From Chitinophaga sancti (lineage in GTDB: Bacteria > Bacteroidota > Bacteroidia > Chitinophagales > Chitinophagaceae): a stretch of 64,000 bases of DNA. The position numbers were made by a program, and so were the translations under genes. Within the stretch, counting starts at the first letter, position 1, and each line of letters begins with the position of its first letter. Shown one piece after another: positions 26,669 through 36,945 of this stretch. A model generated the notes under the pieces. It saw nothing but the letters and a program-made list of their open reading frames with translations. It was not told where the DNA came from and ran no database searches. The stretch covers positions 8,148,001-8,212,000 of the forward strand of contig NZ_CP139247.1 of assembly GCF_034087045.1 (NCBI RefSeq). Direction: 5' to 3'.

Positions 26669-29600
26669 ATGATTCGTAACCTTTTAATATTTTCTCTAAA
26701 AAACAGGTGGGTGGTCATCCTCATGGGACTTGGCCTGATGGGTATCGGCTACTGGTGTTTTACCCAGCTCAAGATTGAAGCCTACCCGGATATTGCTGAT
26801 ACCAACGTTATCATCGTGGCGCAGTATCCTGGCCGCGCTGCTGAAGAGGTTGAGCAACAAGTGACCATCCCCATCGAAAGAGCGCTGCAAAATACGCCAA
26901 ATGTACTTGACCGCCGTAGCCGTACTATCTTCGGCCTCAGCGTTGTACAACTTACCTTCACCGATGGTACGGACGATTACTTCGCCCGCCAGCAGGTGAA
27001 TGAAAGACTGGCTGCCGCCGAACTCCCGGATGGCGTAACCCCGGAACTGGCACCCCTTACTACTGCCGTAGGTGAAATCCTCCGTTATGTAGTGGAAGCT
27101 CCTCCCGGTTATACACCCACCGAAATCCGTGACCTGCAGGATTGGGTCATCAAACCCTACCTGTTACAGGTACCCGGTATCGCGGATATCACCACTTTCG
27201 GTGGACCGCTCAAACAGTTTCATATCTTAACCGCTCCTGATAAACTGCGTAAATACGATCTCACCTTACAGGATGTGATCGATGCCGTACAAAAGAATAA
27301 CCAGAATACAGGCGGTAACGTAATCAGCCGCGGTGAACAGGGATTTGCCGTACGTGGTCTGGGTGCTGTAAAGACAGAAGCCGACATTCGTAATATCGTA
27401 CTCAAAGCAGCTAACGGTAACCCCGTTTACCTGCGTGATGTAGCTACGGTTGAAGTAGCCCCACCGCCACCAAGCGGTGTAATGGGCTATACTTTCAACG
27501 CTACGAAAACCAATGTGAGCAATGGCGTGGAAGGTATCATTCTGCTGCGCAGGTATGAGAACCCCAGTGAAGTGTTGAAGATTCTGAAAGATAGGATCAA
27601 GGACCTGGAAAGAGATGAACTGCCCAAAGGCGTACACCTCCGTACCCTGTATGACCGTAGCTTCCTCATCGATCACTCGCTGGAAACCGTAGGTCATACC
27701 CTGTTAGAAGGGGTATCTATCGTTGTGATCATCCTCATCTTCTTCCTGGGTAGCCTGAGAAGTGCACTGGTAGTAGCACTCACCATTCCGTTCTCCCTCC
27801 TCTTCGCATTTATACTGATGCGGTTAACCGGTATTCCGGCGAACCTCTTATCACTCGGTGCGATCGACTTCGGTATCATCGTGGATGGGGCCTGCGTAAT
27901 GGCGGAACACCTGATACGAACGTATCGAACGGCGCCACCAGAAGAAAAGAAACGGGGTATCATTGCATTGACCCTCCGCTCTTCGCAGGAAGTAGGCCGT
28001 GAGATCTTCTTCTCCGTAACCATCATCATCCTGGCTTATATGCCTATCCTGCTGATGACACGTGTAGAAGGTAAACTGTTCTCTCCAATGGCGCTGACCC
28101 TGGCATTTGCAGTGATCGGCTCTATGCTGGCTGCACTCACACTCATACCAGTACTGATCTCCTTCGCCTTTAAGAAAGCATTTAATAATACAGATAAGCC
28201 TATGAAGGAGCACAAAAATATTGTGCTGGACTTCCTGAGCAAACAGTATGGTAAATTATTAAGCAAGACCCTGAAACGTCCGAAAACGACGGTGCTGGCA
28301 GGTTTTGCAGTCGTAGTGGTACTGGTATTATTCGGTGCGAACTTAGGTTCTGAATTCTTACCGGAACTGGATGAAGGTTCTATTTTCCTCCGTGGTAACT
28401 TCCCCGCTGGTATTACCATCCAGGAGAATGCGAAGTACTCTCCGAAGATCAGGGAAGTCATCGCTAAATATCCACAGATCGCCTTCGTTATCACCCAGGC
28501 AGGTCGTAATGACGATGGTACGGATCCTTTCCCAACCAACCGTAACGAAATCCTGGTAGGTCTGAAAGAATACAAACTGTGGAGCGATACCATTTCTAAA
28601 AAACAACTGGTTACTGATATCAGGCATGACCTGGAAAAAGCCATGCCTTCTGTGAAGTTCTCTTCCGGTCAGCCGATCATTGACCAGGTAATGGAAATTG
28701 TAACCGGTAGTGCGGCGGATCTCGCTATCTCTATCGTAGGTGACGACCTCACCATGATGCGTGCAAAGGCTGATACGATTGCTGATATCGTCAAACACAT
28801 GCAGGGCTCTGAATCTGTGAATATTGAGCAGGAAGGCCCGCAGGAGCAGATTGCGATCAATATAAACCGTGAAAACGCCGCCCGTTTCGGTATCAACGTA
28901 GCAGATATCCAGGGTATGATCGAAGCAGCGATTGGGGGTAGAACCATCTCTACATTGTACGATGGAACCAAACGTTATGACCTCGTCATCCGCTATACGC
29001 CTGGTGAACGTAGTACGATCGAGTCCCTGAAAAACTTACAGGTACCATCCGCTACCGGTGCATTGATTCCAATGAACCAACTGGCAGATATCAGCTATGT
29101 ACAGGGTCAGACGAACATCTATCGTTACAATAGTAAACGTATGGTGACGGTGAGAACAAATATCCGTGGTCGTGACCAGGGCGGTTTTGTAAGTGAAGTA
29201 GGTCAGAAGATCAATGCACAATTGCATATACCAAAAGGCTACTCCATTATCTATGGTGGTCAGTATGAAAACCTGGAACGTGCAGGTAAGCAATTGTCAT
29301 TCACTATTCCACTTACGATCGTGATGGTGTTCTTAGTACTGTTTATCCTCTTCAGAAATATGCCGCAAACTGTTGTAACCGTAAGTTGTATCCTCTTTGC
29401 ACTGGCTGGCGGTATCGTCGCCCTGCTGATCCGTGGGTATCACTTTAACGTATCGGCAGGTGTGGGCTTCGTAAGTATTTTCGGTATCTCTGTTATGGCA
29501 GGTGTACTTCTCGTTTCGGCTATCAACCGGCTACGGGAGAAACCGGATCATACCCTGCAGGACAGCGTATTCCTGGGTGCAAAAGAGCAGTTGAGCGCAT

Positions 29601-29818
29601 TGTTATCTATCCTGATCGTAGCGATTGCGGGTCTGATTCCGGCAGCTACCTCTTCAGGTATCGGTTCTGATGTTCAGCGTCCTTTGGCAACAGTGATCAT
29701 CGGTGGTCTGACAAGTACCTTGATCTTTGCACCACTGTTAATACCACCACTGTATGCATGGGTGGAAAGAAACAGGAAAGCCAAGACAGTGAATAAGGAA
29801 GATGAAGAACTAGAGTAA
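26669..29818 (+). CDS. Heavy-metal efflux RND pump (CusA/CzcA family)
   Basis: 1049 residues, with 12 expected TM helices and two large periplasmic loops. Hallmarks are the N-terminal LKIEAYPDIADTNVIIVAQY and the TM4 motif AIDFGIIVDGACVMAEH, whose two Asp and one Glu match the proton-relay residues of the heavy-metal branch. Others are GSEFLPELDEGSIFLRGN and, near the end, GIGSDVQRPLATVIIGG. It exports metal cations by proton antiport through the TolC-like channel. The metal (Co/Zn/Cd, Ni or Cu/Ag) is not decided. Confidence 0.94.
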   Translation: MIRNLLIFSLKNRWVVILMGLGLMGIGYWCFTQLKIEAYPDIADTNVIIVAQYPGRAAEEVEQQVTIPIERALQNTPNVLDRRSRTIFGLSVVQLTFTDGTDDYFARQQVNERLAAAELPDGVTPELAPLTTAVGEILRYVVEAPPGYTPTEIRDLQDWVIKPYLLQVPGIADITTFGGPLKQFHILTAPDKLRKYDLTLQDVIDAVQKNNQNTGGNVISRGEQGFAVRGLGAVKTEADIRNIVLKAANGNPVYLRDVATVEVAPPPPSGVMGYTFNATKTNVSNGVEGIILLRRYENPSEVLKILKDRIKDLERDELPKGVHLRTLYDRSFLIDHSLETVGHTLLEGVSIVVIILIFFLGSLRSALVVALTIPFSLLFAFILMRLTGIPANLLSLGAIDFGIIVDGACVMAEHLIRTYRTAPPEEKKRGIIALTLRSSQEVGREIFFSVTIIILAYMPILLMTRVEGKLFSPMALTLAFAVIGSMLAALTLIPVLISFAFKKAFNNTDKPMKEHKNIVLDFLSKQYGKLLSKTLKRPKTTVLAGFAVVVVLVLFGANLGSEFLPELDEGSIFLRGNFPAGITIQENAKYSPKIREVIAKYPQIAFVITQAGRNDDGTDPFPTNRNEILVGLKEYKLWSDTISKKQLVTDIRHDLEKAMPSVKFSSGQPIIDQVMEIVTGSAADLAISIVGDDLTMMRAKADTIADIVKHMQGSESVNIEQEGPQEQIAININRENAARFGINVADIQGMIEAAIGGRTISTLYDGTKRYDLVIRYTPGERSTIESLKNLQVPSATGALIPMNQLADISYVQGQTNIYRYNSKRMVTVRTNIRGRDQGGFVSEVGQKINAQLHIPKGYSIIYGGQYENLERAGKQLSFTIPLTIVMVFLVLFILFRNMPQTVVTVSCILFALAGGIVALLIRGYHFNVSAGVGFVSIFGISVMAGVLLVSAINRLREKPDHTLQDSVFLGAKEQLSALLSILIVAIAGLIPAATSSGIGSDVQRPLATVIIGGLTSTLIFAPLLIPPLYAWVERNRKAKTVNKEDEELE

Positions 29819-29845
29819 GTGTTAAAATGAGCAATACGGGGAACG

Positions 29846-29875
29846 GCCGCTTCGAAAGGAGCGGCTTTCCTTTTT
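29846..29875 (+). terminator. Terminator of the RND efflux operon
   Basis: Stem GCCGCT/AGCGGC (29846-29851 and 29860-29865) with a T-rich tail to 29875, 27 bp after the pump stop codon. Confidence 0.85.
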
Positions 29876-29936
29876 AGCCCAATAAAACTTTCATGAAAGA
29901 AGGAATTCTCCAACGGGGGATGAAAACTATTATCAG

Positions 29937-29970
29937 AAAAAAGCCCCTCGTATTAATACGAAGGGCTTTT
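29937..29970. terminator. Bidirectional terminator before the CsgG-like gene end
   Basis: AAAAGCCC-TCGTAT stem around a TA-rich loop, one mismatch, with A- and T-runs on both sides. It lies between convergent transcription units. Confidence 0.88.
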
Positions 29971-29992
29971 CTAATTAAATCCTTTAAACTTA

Positions 29993-30802
29993 TTAGTTCT
30001 TCTTCCAGAATAACCCTGAAGGCTCACTCTCCAGCTCACATTTCAAATTCGCTTTATCTCCTACCTTCTTTGTAATATCAACGCCTCCTTCTGTTACATT
30101 CGCCACTGAAAAATTCTCATCTTCTACTTTAGTAACGACGATCTTACCCAGGGTCTTCTTCCGCTGCATCACCTTATCATTCACCGTAATCTCCGTCACC
30201 TCGTACACCCTGAATTCATCATTCACCTTCAGGCCCAGCAATGTACCTCCTGCTATCAACACCGAAGTGGCTGCACCCAGGCTATTCTTATCTTCGATCT
30301 CCGCTATGCTCACCGTCAGCTTAAAGTTCTCTTTCATAAACTTCTCTACCTGTGATTTCGCATCACTGATCGCCCCATCATATGCATTTTTCCCCTTACC
30401 ACTCACATTCACGGTCGTAGTAGCAATCACTTCGCCACGCCCTGCATCTGTCACATTCAGTGTAAACGAGATCTCCGCCACATTCGTATTGGTCGTACCT
30501 ACTATCGGTACATTGGTCTGTCTCATCTCCATGGTCGCTTTCGCAATACTTCCGGAGATAATAAATTGAGCACCAGCCGATTTGGATTGTTCAAAAGAAG
30601 TATCAGTTTGACCAACCACTGCTAAACGCTTGTTTTTCAGGAATACATCTGCCACCGCATCCTGGATAGCGGTTACATTGTTCGTATTCTGAGAAGCGTT
30701 GGACTGAAAACGGAGGATTCCCACCGTAGTTTTACTCTGAGCAAAAGCCGAAGCTCCAAAAATAAAGCTGGCAAATGTGAAAATTACACTCTTCTTTGTC
30801 AT
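29993..30802 (-). CDS. Secreted CsgG/LpoB-like protein
   Basis: 269 residues with a cleavable signal peptide (FASFIFGASAFAQ). The core KTTVGILRFQ followed by AIQDAVADVFLKNKRLAVVG and AGAQFIISGSIAKA resembles the CsgG/LpoB/TolB-N fold. The later EISFTLNVTDAGRGEVIATT is also typical. There is no lipobox, so it is probably periplasmic rather than a CsgG pore. A C-terminal beta domain (LGLKVNDEFRVYEV) resembles the outer-membrane-associated flagellar or curli assembly factors. Function unknown; the family link is moderately secure. Confidence 0.7.
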   Translation of the reverse strand: MTKKSVIFTFASFIFGASAFAQSKTTVGILRFQSNASQNTNNVTAIQDAVADVFLKNKRLAVVGQTDTSFEQSKSAGAQFIISGSIAKATMEMRQTNVPIVGTTNTNVAEISFTLNVTDAGRGEVIATTTVNVSGKGKNAYDGAISDAKSQVEKFMKENFKLTVSIAEIEDKNSLGAATSVLIAGGTLLGLKVNDEFRVYEVTEITVNDKVMQRKKTLGKIVVTKVEDENFSVANVTEGGVDITKKVGDKANLKCELESEPSGLFWKKN

Positions 30803-30806
30803 GGTT

Positions 30807-30814
30807 CAAAAATA
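30807..30814 (-). promoter_or_regulatory. -7 promoter box (TATTTTTG) 4 bp from the CsgG-like start
   Basis: Exact TAnnTTTG on the minus strand, ending 4 bp before the ATG at 30802; predicts a leaderless or nearly leaderless transcript. Confidence 0.6.
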
Positions 30815-30849
30815 AGGACTTCTATTAATATGTTGGCATTAAAATAAGA

Positions 30850-33800
30850 TCATCCTATCTCCTGATCCTGCTTTACAGGCAGTATAATAGTAAACGTCGC
30901 CCCCTCTTTTTCACGGCTTTGCGCCGTAATAATTCCGTGGTGTTTTTCAATGATCTTACGCGTAACCGCAAGTCCTATGCCAGTTCCCTCATATTTGTCC
31001 TTAGTATGTAAACGTTGGAAGAGTACAAAAATTTTATCCAGGTATTTCTCATCGAACCCGATCCCATTGTCAGAAATGGTCACACAGACATATTTGCCCT
31101 CCGGATCGGCAATACTGTCAAACCGTTTTTCAGCAATCCGGGTTGCCATAATACTGATCATTGGCTGTACATCCTTGCGGGAGAACTTAAAGGCATTGCT
31201 CAGCAGGTTCTGGAATACCTGCCGGATCTGGCTGGGTACCGCCTCGATTGTAGGCAGCTGCCCCACTGTCACGATAGCATTCTTTTCCTGTATCAATACC
31301 TCCAGGTCAGAGAGTATATCCCTGATTATTGTTTCCAAAGGCACCTTTTCGAAGAAATTCATTTGTGACAACCGGGAAAATCTTAACAAATCATTGATCA
31401 GGTTTGTCATCCTGCTCGATGAATTGATGATCCTGTTCAGGTAATCTACCGCCTTTTCTTCCATCTGATCCTGGTACCGCTCCCTGAGCATATTTCCAAA
31501 CATGTGGATCTTGCGCAAAGGTTCTTTCAGGTCATGCGATGCCACAAAGGCATATTGCTGCAGCTCCGCATTGCTCGATTCCAGCTCATAATTCGCCTTT
31601 TGCAGGGCATTGGTACGTTCCTGTACCCGCTGTTCCATCAGTTCTGCCAGCATCTTCTGCTCGTGGATATCGGTATTCGTACCCACCCACAGCATCGCTG
31701 CGCCGTTCAGATCACGCTGTACCCGGGTACGCAACAGGAACCAGTGAAATTGTCCGTCATTTCTACGGATCCGTAATTCCAGCGAAAAGTCCTGCTTATT
31801 TCGGAGGGCATTACTCCAGGTACGGCTCCATACCGGCACATCATCGGGATGTAATATGCTTTCCCAACCGGCATCACTGATTTTCTCAAGGGTCAGACCG
31901 GTATAGGAAGTAAATTGTTGATTCACAAAATTGATCTCGCCATTCGGCCATGCCGTCCAGAGGATCAATGGCATAGACTCTGCCAGGAAGCGTTTTTCTT
32001 CCATACTCATTACCGCCTGCTCCTCTGCTGCCCGCAAATTCGTTACATCCAGCATAGACCCCAGCATACGATAAGGAGTGGCATATTCATCCTGCAACAG
32101 ATACCCCCTGTCCAGGATATGTGCATAAGTGCCATCTGCCCTTAGCAAACGATACCCTTCTGACCACTGACTCTGTTTTGTATTCACCGCACGGCTAATG
32201 CTTTCCTGCACCCGCACCCTGTCATCCGGATGCACTTTCTCCATCCAGAAAGTTCTGCTGAAAGACTCTTTATCAGGACTATACCCGTAAATATTAAAGA
32301 AGTTGTCACTCCACCACACAGTATTGTTGGTGAGGTTCCAGTCCCAGATAGAATCATTGGTGGCTTTGGAAACTAAACGGAATCGCTCTTCACTCTGTGT
32401 GAGCTCACGGGTACGTTCCAGCACTTTATCTTCCAGTGCAGCATTCAGGTTTCGGAGACTTTCACGCGCCTGTATCAATTCATTATAGTTACGGCGTAAA
32501 CGTTCTTCCGCATCTTTCTTTTCTGTCACATCAGAGCAGGTGATCACAATGCCATCCGCTGTTTTCACGGCAGACATTTCATACCAGACATCCTCTTCAT
32601 TATGGTTCACCAATACCTCTGTATGTAATACCGAACCATCCTGTACCACCTGCACATATTTCTCAAATAACCCCTGCTGCATCAGTTGCGGCATAGATTG
32701 CTTCATAGAAGGCGCTTTGAGGGCAATCACATCATGGCCCAGCAAATTTGCAGCTGCACTGTTAGATGTCAGCAACCGGAAATCAGATACATTTCCATTA
32801 TTGCTCATCACCACCTTAAAGGCCATGATCAGACTGGTACTGGCATTGAACACACCTTTCAACAGCATATCCAGCTCCTTGATGGCCGTGATATCCACAA
32901 AGGTGATCACTACGCCATCGGTCTGTTTATCCTGCCTGATATAAGGCATTATTTTCATCAGGTGCATATTGCCATTGCTCAGCACCATTTCTTTCTCTAA
33001 TATATTTTTATTGCGCAGGACCGCATTAATATCATCCAGTAAACTATCCTGCTGAATATTCGTAGAGATATGACTGATAGGCCGCCCAATATCAGCAGGG
33101 ATCAGGTTGATCATCTTCACTGCCGCGGGATTGAACTTGCGGATCTGCATCCGGCCATCCACAAATACCTGACCGATGTCGGTACTACGGAAGTAGTTGT
33201 CCATATCATCATTCAGCTCCATCAGCTCTTTGATTTTGAGCTGGTGTTCTGTATTCAAGGTATGCAACTCCTCATTGAGTGATTGCAACTCTTCATTGCT
33301 GGATTGTAATTCTTCATTGGCAGAGAGCAACTCTTCATTACTACTTTGCAGTTCTTCGTTGGAAGTCTCCAAACCTTCAATGGCCATCTGCAAATTCGTA
33401 CGCGTCTCCCCCAGCTCCGCTTCCAGCGACATGATGTGTTCATTCACACCTGCAGGATAAGTCAGTTCCTCTTTCTGCTCTGACAACAATGCCGCTCTTT
33501 CCGGTTCTTCACCAAATACGATGAGGGTATATTGTCCATTACCAGTATCCGGTTTAATCAACAGGTTCACTAACCGGAGCCCCTCTTTTGTATTCAGTTT
33601 AATGCCTCTCAGCGTCGCCTTCTGCGTAGTTTTCCCTGCCTGTCGCAATGCCATGTTCAATACCATGGACAAGTCATTGGGCACCATTTTCAGCAGGTTC
33701 AGGTTCAGCTTTTTATCAGGCAGAGAAAGGAATTTTTTATAATTACCTGTCGCTTCCCTGATCTCATAATTCTTGTCAATGTACACCGCGGCATAACCAT

Positions 33801-35352
33801 ATTCTTCCGAGAGCACATTCCTGAATTCATCTGCCAGATCTATTGCCAGTCGCTTCTCCTGTCCTAACAAACTGCCTGCATTCGGACGCATTTCTCTTGA
33901 CTGGCGAATGTATTCCAGTGGACTATACAGGTTATCCGGTGGTGCAGAACGGGCTGCATCCGTCTTACGATAGAGCTTCCATTTTGCATTGATTTCTTCC
34001 AGCCCGCTTCTGATCAATGCTGCAGATTCGCTGGTGCCTAAGAATAAATACCCCCCTGTATTCAATGCAAAATGCAGTGACGCCAATACCTGTCTTTGCA
34101 GCACATTGTCCATATAAATGAGCATGTTCCTGCAACTCACCAGATCATTCTTTATGAATGGAGGATCTTTCAGAATATTATGCCTGGCAAACACAATTTG
34201 TTTACGCAGTCGTGATACAATCTGGTAATGCTTTTCTTCCTTCAGAAAATATTTCTTCACCACCGACGGCTCCACATCTTTCAATACAGCAGTTGGATAC
34301 ACACCTTTGGCAGCATACTCTATGGCATTGCTGTCTATATCTGTTGCAAAGATCTTCACATCCAACCACTTGCCTTTCTTTTGTAGTATCTGGTCTACCA
34401 GGATAGCCATTGAGTAGGCTTCCTCTCCTGTGCTACAGGCAGTGACCCATATTTTCAGGATTGCGCCTTCCTCTTTGCTATCGATCAACTTGTCCAATAC
34501 CTGGTCTCTCAGTACTTCAAAAGCGGTCGTATCCCTGAAGAAACGGGTCACCCCGATCAGGAAATCTTTGGCTAATAACTTACCCTCTTCAGGATTCTGC
34601 CGGAGCAATGCCAGGTAATCTTCTAATGTCTTGTAGTTGAACTGCGCCATACGTTTTGCAATACGGCGCGTGATAGTAGGAGACTTGTAATGATGGAAAT
34701 CCTGACCGCTGTTTTCCTGTACCAGTTTGAATACTTCCGGCAACAGGTGTTCTTCAATTTTACCATTGAAAACATGCAGCGGCAGGTCCTGTATATAATT
34801 GAAAATCTCGCCCGGCATAAATTCCGGTGCGAGTATATAATCTATATTGTCTGAGGCGATGGCGCTGCGTGGCATGCCATCGAACTTGGCGGTTTCAGGA
34901 TCCTGTACCATCACCATGCCTCCTGCCTTCTTGATAGCTCCTGCACCACGAGTACCATCAGTACCCGTACCAGAGAGGATGATGCAAATGGCCTCACGGC
35001 CCTTATCTTTTGCCAGTGAAAATAAGAAGGTATCGATGGCTGTATTTGGCGCTTTTTCAACAGGTTTCTGCATCAACCGCAGCCGGCCTTTTTCAATGAT
35101 GATGTCCCTATTGTTTGGAATCACATATACGCAATCGTTATCCACAGGCATATCTTCCTCTACCTCACGCACCTGCATATGGGTATGCTTGGATACCAGC
35201 TCCACCAACAGGCTCTTATAGTCCGATGACAGATGCTGTATAATCACGAATGATAGGTTGCCGTACTCCGGCATGTTATCGAAAAATTCATGAATTGCTT
35301 CCAGTCCACCGGCAGATGCCCCAATTGCCACTATGTAATTCGCTTTCTTCAT
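30850..35352 (-). CDS. CheB/CheR-fused multi-PAS histidine kinase
   Basis: 1500 residues. CheB methylesterase domain (about 1-190) with the triad Ser13 (GASAGG), His40 (QHLS) and Asp132 (GTGTDGT). CheR methyltransferase domain (about 205-475; CSTGEEAYSMAI). A coiled coil of repeated SSNEEL/SLNEEL heptads follows, then several PAS domains (for example FRLVSKATNDSIWDWN and FVNQQFTSYTGLT). HisKA has phospho-acceptor His in VASHDLKEP (about 1270), and HATPase has NLLSNAFKFS, DNGIGFD and GTGIGL. No receiver or REC-coupled CheB regulator domain is present. It is the last gene of the response-regulator/heme-oxygenase/phytochrome operon, 42 bp after the phytochrome gene. Confidence 0.94.
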   Translation of the reverse strand: MKKANYIVAIGASAGGLEAIHEFFDNMPEYGNLSFVIIQHLSSDYKSLLVELVSKHTHMQVREVEEDMPVDNDCVYVIPNNRDIIIEKGRLRLMQKPVEKAPNTAIDTFLFSLAKDKGREAICIILSGTGTDGTRGAGAIKKAGGMVMVQDPETAKFDGMPRSAIASDNIDYILAPEFMPGEIFNYIQDLPLHVFNGKIEEHLLPEVFKLVQENSGQDFHHYKSPTITRRIAKRMAQFNYKTLEDYLALLRQNPEEGKLLAKDFLIGVTRFFRDTTAFEVLRDQVLDKLIDSKEEGAILKIWVTACSTGEEAYSMAILVDQILQKKGKWLDVKIFATDIDSNAIEYAAKGVYPTAVLKDVEPSVVKKYFLKEEKHYQIVSRLRKQIVFARHNILKDPPFIKNDLVSCRNMLIYMDNVLQRQVLASLHFALNTGGYLFLGTSESAALIRSGLEEINAKWKLYRKTDAARSAPPDNLYSPLEYIRQSREMRPNAGSLLGQEKRLAIDLADEFRNVLSEEYGYAAVYIDKNYEIREATGNYKKFLSLPDKKLNLNLLKMVPNDLSMVLNMALRQAGKTTQKATLRGIKLNTKEGLRLVNLLIKPDTGNGQYTLIVFGEEPERAALLSEQKEELTYPAGVNEHIMSLEAELGETRTNLQMAIEGLETSNEELQSSNEELLSANEELQSSNEELQSLNEELHTLNTEHQLKIKELMELNDDMDNYFRSTDIGQVFVDGRMQIRKFNPAAVKMINLIPADIGRPISHISTNIQQDSLLDDINAVLRNKNILEKEMVLSNGNMHLMKIMPYIRQDKQTDGVVITFVDITAIKELDMLLKGVFNASTSLIMAFKVVMSNNGNVSDFRLLTSNSAAANLLGHDVIALKAPSMKQSMPQLMQQGLFEKYVQVVQDGSVLHTEVLVNHNEEDVWYEMSAVKTADGIVITCSDVTEKKDAEERLRRNYNELIQARESLRNLNAALEDKVLERTRELTQSEERFRLVSKATNDSIWDWNLTNNTVWWSDNFFNIYGYSPDKESFSRTFWMEKVHPDDRVRVQESISRAVNTKQSQWSEGYRLLRADGTYAHILDRGYLLQDEYATPYRMLGSMLDVTNLRAAEEQAVMSMEEKRFLAESMPLILWTAWPNGEINFVNQQFTSYTGLTLEKISDAGWESILHPDDVPVWSRTWSNALRNKQDFSLELRIRRNDGQFHWFLLRTRVQRDLNGAAMLWVGTNTDIHEQKMLAELMEQRVQERTNALQKANYELESSNAELQQYAFVASHDLKEPLRKIHMFGNMLRERYQDQMEEKAVDYLNRIINSSSRMTNLINDLLRFSRLSQMNFFEKVPLETIIRDILSDLEVLIQEKNAIVTVGQLPTIEAVPSQIRQVFQNLLSNAFKFSRKDVQPMISIMATRIAEKRFDSIADPEGKYVCVTISDNGIGFDEKYLDKIFVLFQRLHTKDKYEGTGIGLAVTRKIIEKHHGIITAQSREKEGATFTIILPVKQDQEIG

Positions 35353-35394
35353 CTAAAGGTTTTATACCATAAACAAATGATGGGCCGGAAAGCC

Positions 35395-36906
35395 TCAATC
35401 CATTGCCTTCACTATGTACTCCAATATAAAATTTCGCAGGTGTTCCGCCATTGTCAGTTCCGTCTCACGCCAGGGCAGCGCTGTATTCCGTACCTGTTGC
35501 TGCCAGATGCTAAACGAGTTTCGGGGGTGGTATTGTATATTATCCTTTTCGAAACGAATCGCTTCATCCGGGTTACCTCCCCACTTCACCTCCCTGATTA
35601 CCTCCGGACGGAACAGTACCAAAAAGTCCCCTTTTTGTGGTTGTATACTGATGACCAGAATTCCACTGGCGTTTTTAGCATAGCTCACGAAAGGTTCATA
35701 CACTGCCGGCAGACTCAGTTCCTGGTACACACTTTTCTCCGCTGTACTCTGGAGCCAGAGCAACAGATCTTTGAGAGCATGTTTATCGGGCACAGTTCCA
35801 ATGCTTTCCATTCTTTTATTAAATACCATGGCGGCGCCGGTGGCATTAAAGAGCTGGAGTACATTGGTGGTATTCCCAAATAAACCAGTTAGCAGGTCGT
35901 TGGAAATGTATACCTGTTCTACCAGCCTGGTCTGAATGTCATGTAGATCGGCATATTCATCGCTTTCTTCCTTATACTGAAGAGATATAATACGTGCTGA
36001 AATGATGTCCGACAGCAGTTCAAAAAGCGCCCTCCCTTCGTATGGCAGATAGAAAGGGGTACGATGATGACAGGAAAACAGTCCCCATAGCTGCCCGTCT
36101 TTTAATATACGACAAGACATGGATGTCATGATTTCCATGTTCTTCATATATTCCAGGTGCACGGCAGGTACAGAGCGCAGGTTGCAACCAGACAGATCAG
36201 TAAATGCATTCGTGAGGGGGTTGATGATAGGATACAGGCTCACCGGCACATAATCTCTGTTGGGAATCAGGCGGTAAGGGTTCTTGAGGTACATGGCCCT
36301 TGCCTGCTTTGGAATATCAGAAGCAGGGAAAGTCAACCCCAGGTACTTTTCCATTTCCGGTACAGCATCCTCTGCTAACACAGTACCATTCCAGTTGTTG
36401 TCAAACTGGTACACCATCACTTTATCGTAACCAGATAGCTCTTTCAGCTGCGAAGCGGCTATCTGGCAGGCTTCCCCAATAGAGGGAGCTGCATTAATGG
36501 CCGCCATAGCGTATTTGAGTTGCTGGTAAATGGTAATAAACGAGTTTTGGGTAGTAGGCGTGCTTTGTGCCTCCATTTCCAGTATCACGGATTCACCGTT
36601 TACCTGCATCAGTACCAGGTAGTCTTTATTTGAAAAAGACAAAGTAAATGGTACCGTTTCAACGATACCTTCATTCACTCTCTTTTGCAATTGTTCCAGC
36701 TGGGTGGCAGGTATATACCTGGACAGTAGCGTATTCACAACTTCTGCAGGTGGCAGTTCCAGCGCTTGCCCGATATTCTCACTTACCTGCACGATTTTGT
36801 AATCACTCCTTTGCAGTATGAGCAATATTCCATAGGGTTGTATCAGGTTAATCTGATGTAAAGGAACACTGCCACAAAAGGTGGAGTCGTAGTTCTTTGT
36901 TTGCAT
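35395..36906 (-). CDS. Bacteriophytochrome photosensory module (PAS-GAF-PHY) without kinase
   Basis: 503 residues made only of the light-sensing core. Cys11 lies five residues before His17 in CGSVPLHQINLIQPYG, the spacing of the biliverdin-binding Cys in bacteriophytochromes. GAF markers are LTFPASDIPKQARAMY, NLRSVPAVHLEYMKNM and LWGLFSCHHRTP, which keep the Asp and both pocket histidines. PHY carries the tongue motif PRNSF (about 461-465), followed by W at 468. The protein stops at the end of PHY, so it has no output domain of its own. It lies 39 bp after a heme oxygenase gene that can make its chromophore. Confidence 0.94.
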   Translation of the reverse strand: MQTKNYDSTFCGSVPLHQINLIQPYGILLILQRSDYKIVQVSENIGQALELPPAEVVNTLLSRYIPATQLEQLQKRVNEGIVETVPFTLSFSNKDYLVLMQVNGESVILEMEAQSTPTTQNSFITIYQQLKYAMAAINAAPSIGEACQIAASQLKELSGYDKVMVYQFDNNWNGTVLAEDAVPEMEKYLGLTFPASDIPKQARAMYLKNPYRLIPNRDYVPVSLYPIINPLTNAFTDLSGCNLRSVPAVHLEYMKNMEIMTSMSCRILKDGQLWGLFSCHHRTPFYLPYEGRALFELLSDIISARIISLQYKEESDEYADLHDIQTRLVEQVYISNDLLTGLFGNTTNVLQLFNATGAAMVFNKRMESIGTVPDKHALKDLLLWLQSTAEKSVYQELSLPAVYEPFVSYAKNASGILVISIQPQKGDFLVLFRPEVIREVKWGGNPDEAIRFEKDNIQYHPRNSFSIWQQQVRNTALPWRETELTMAEHLRNFILEYIVKAMD

Positions 36907-36945
36907 AAAGACAGGTTATTCCAGTATATATTAAGTTGAAATGGA

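Noticed and set aside
35395..36906. Phytochrome gene truncated by a frameshift from a kinase
   Set aside because: The stop is followed by a normal 42-bp gap and the next gene's own CheB start; no kinase remnant lies in another frame.
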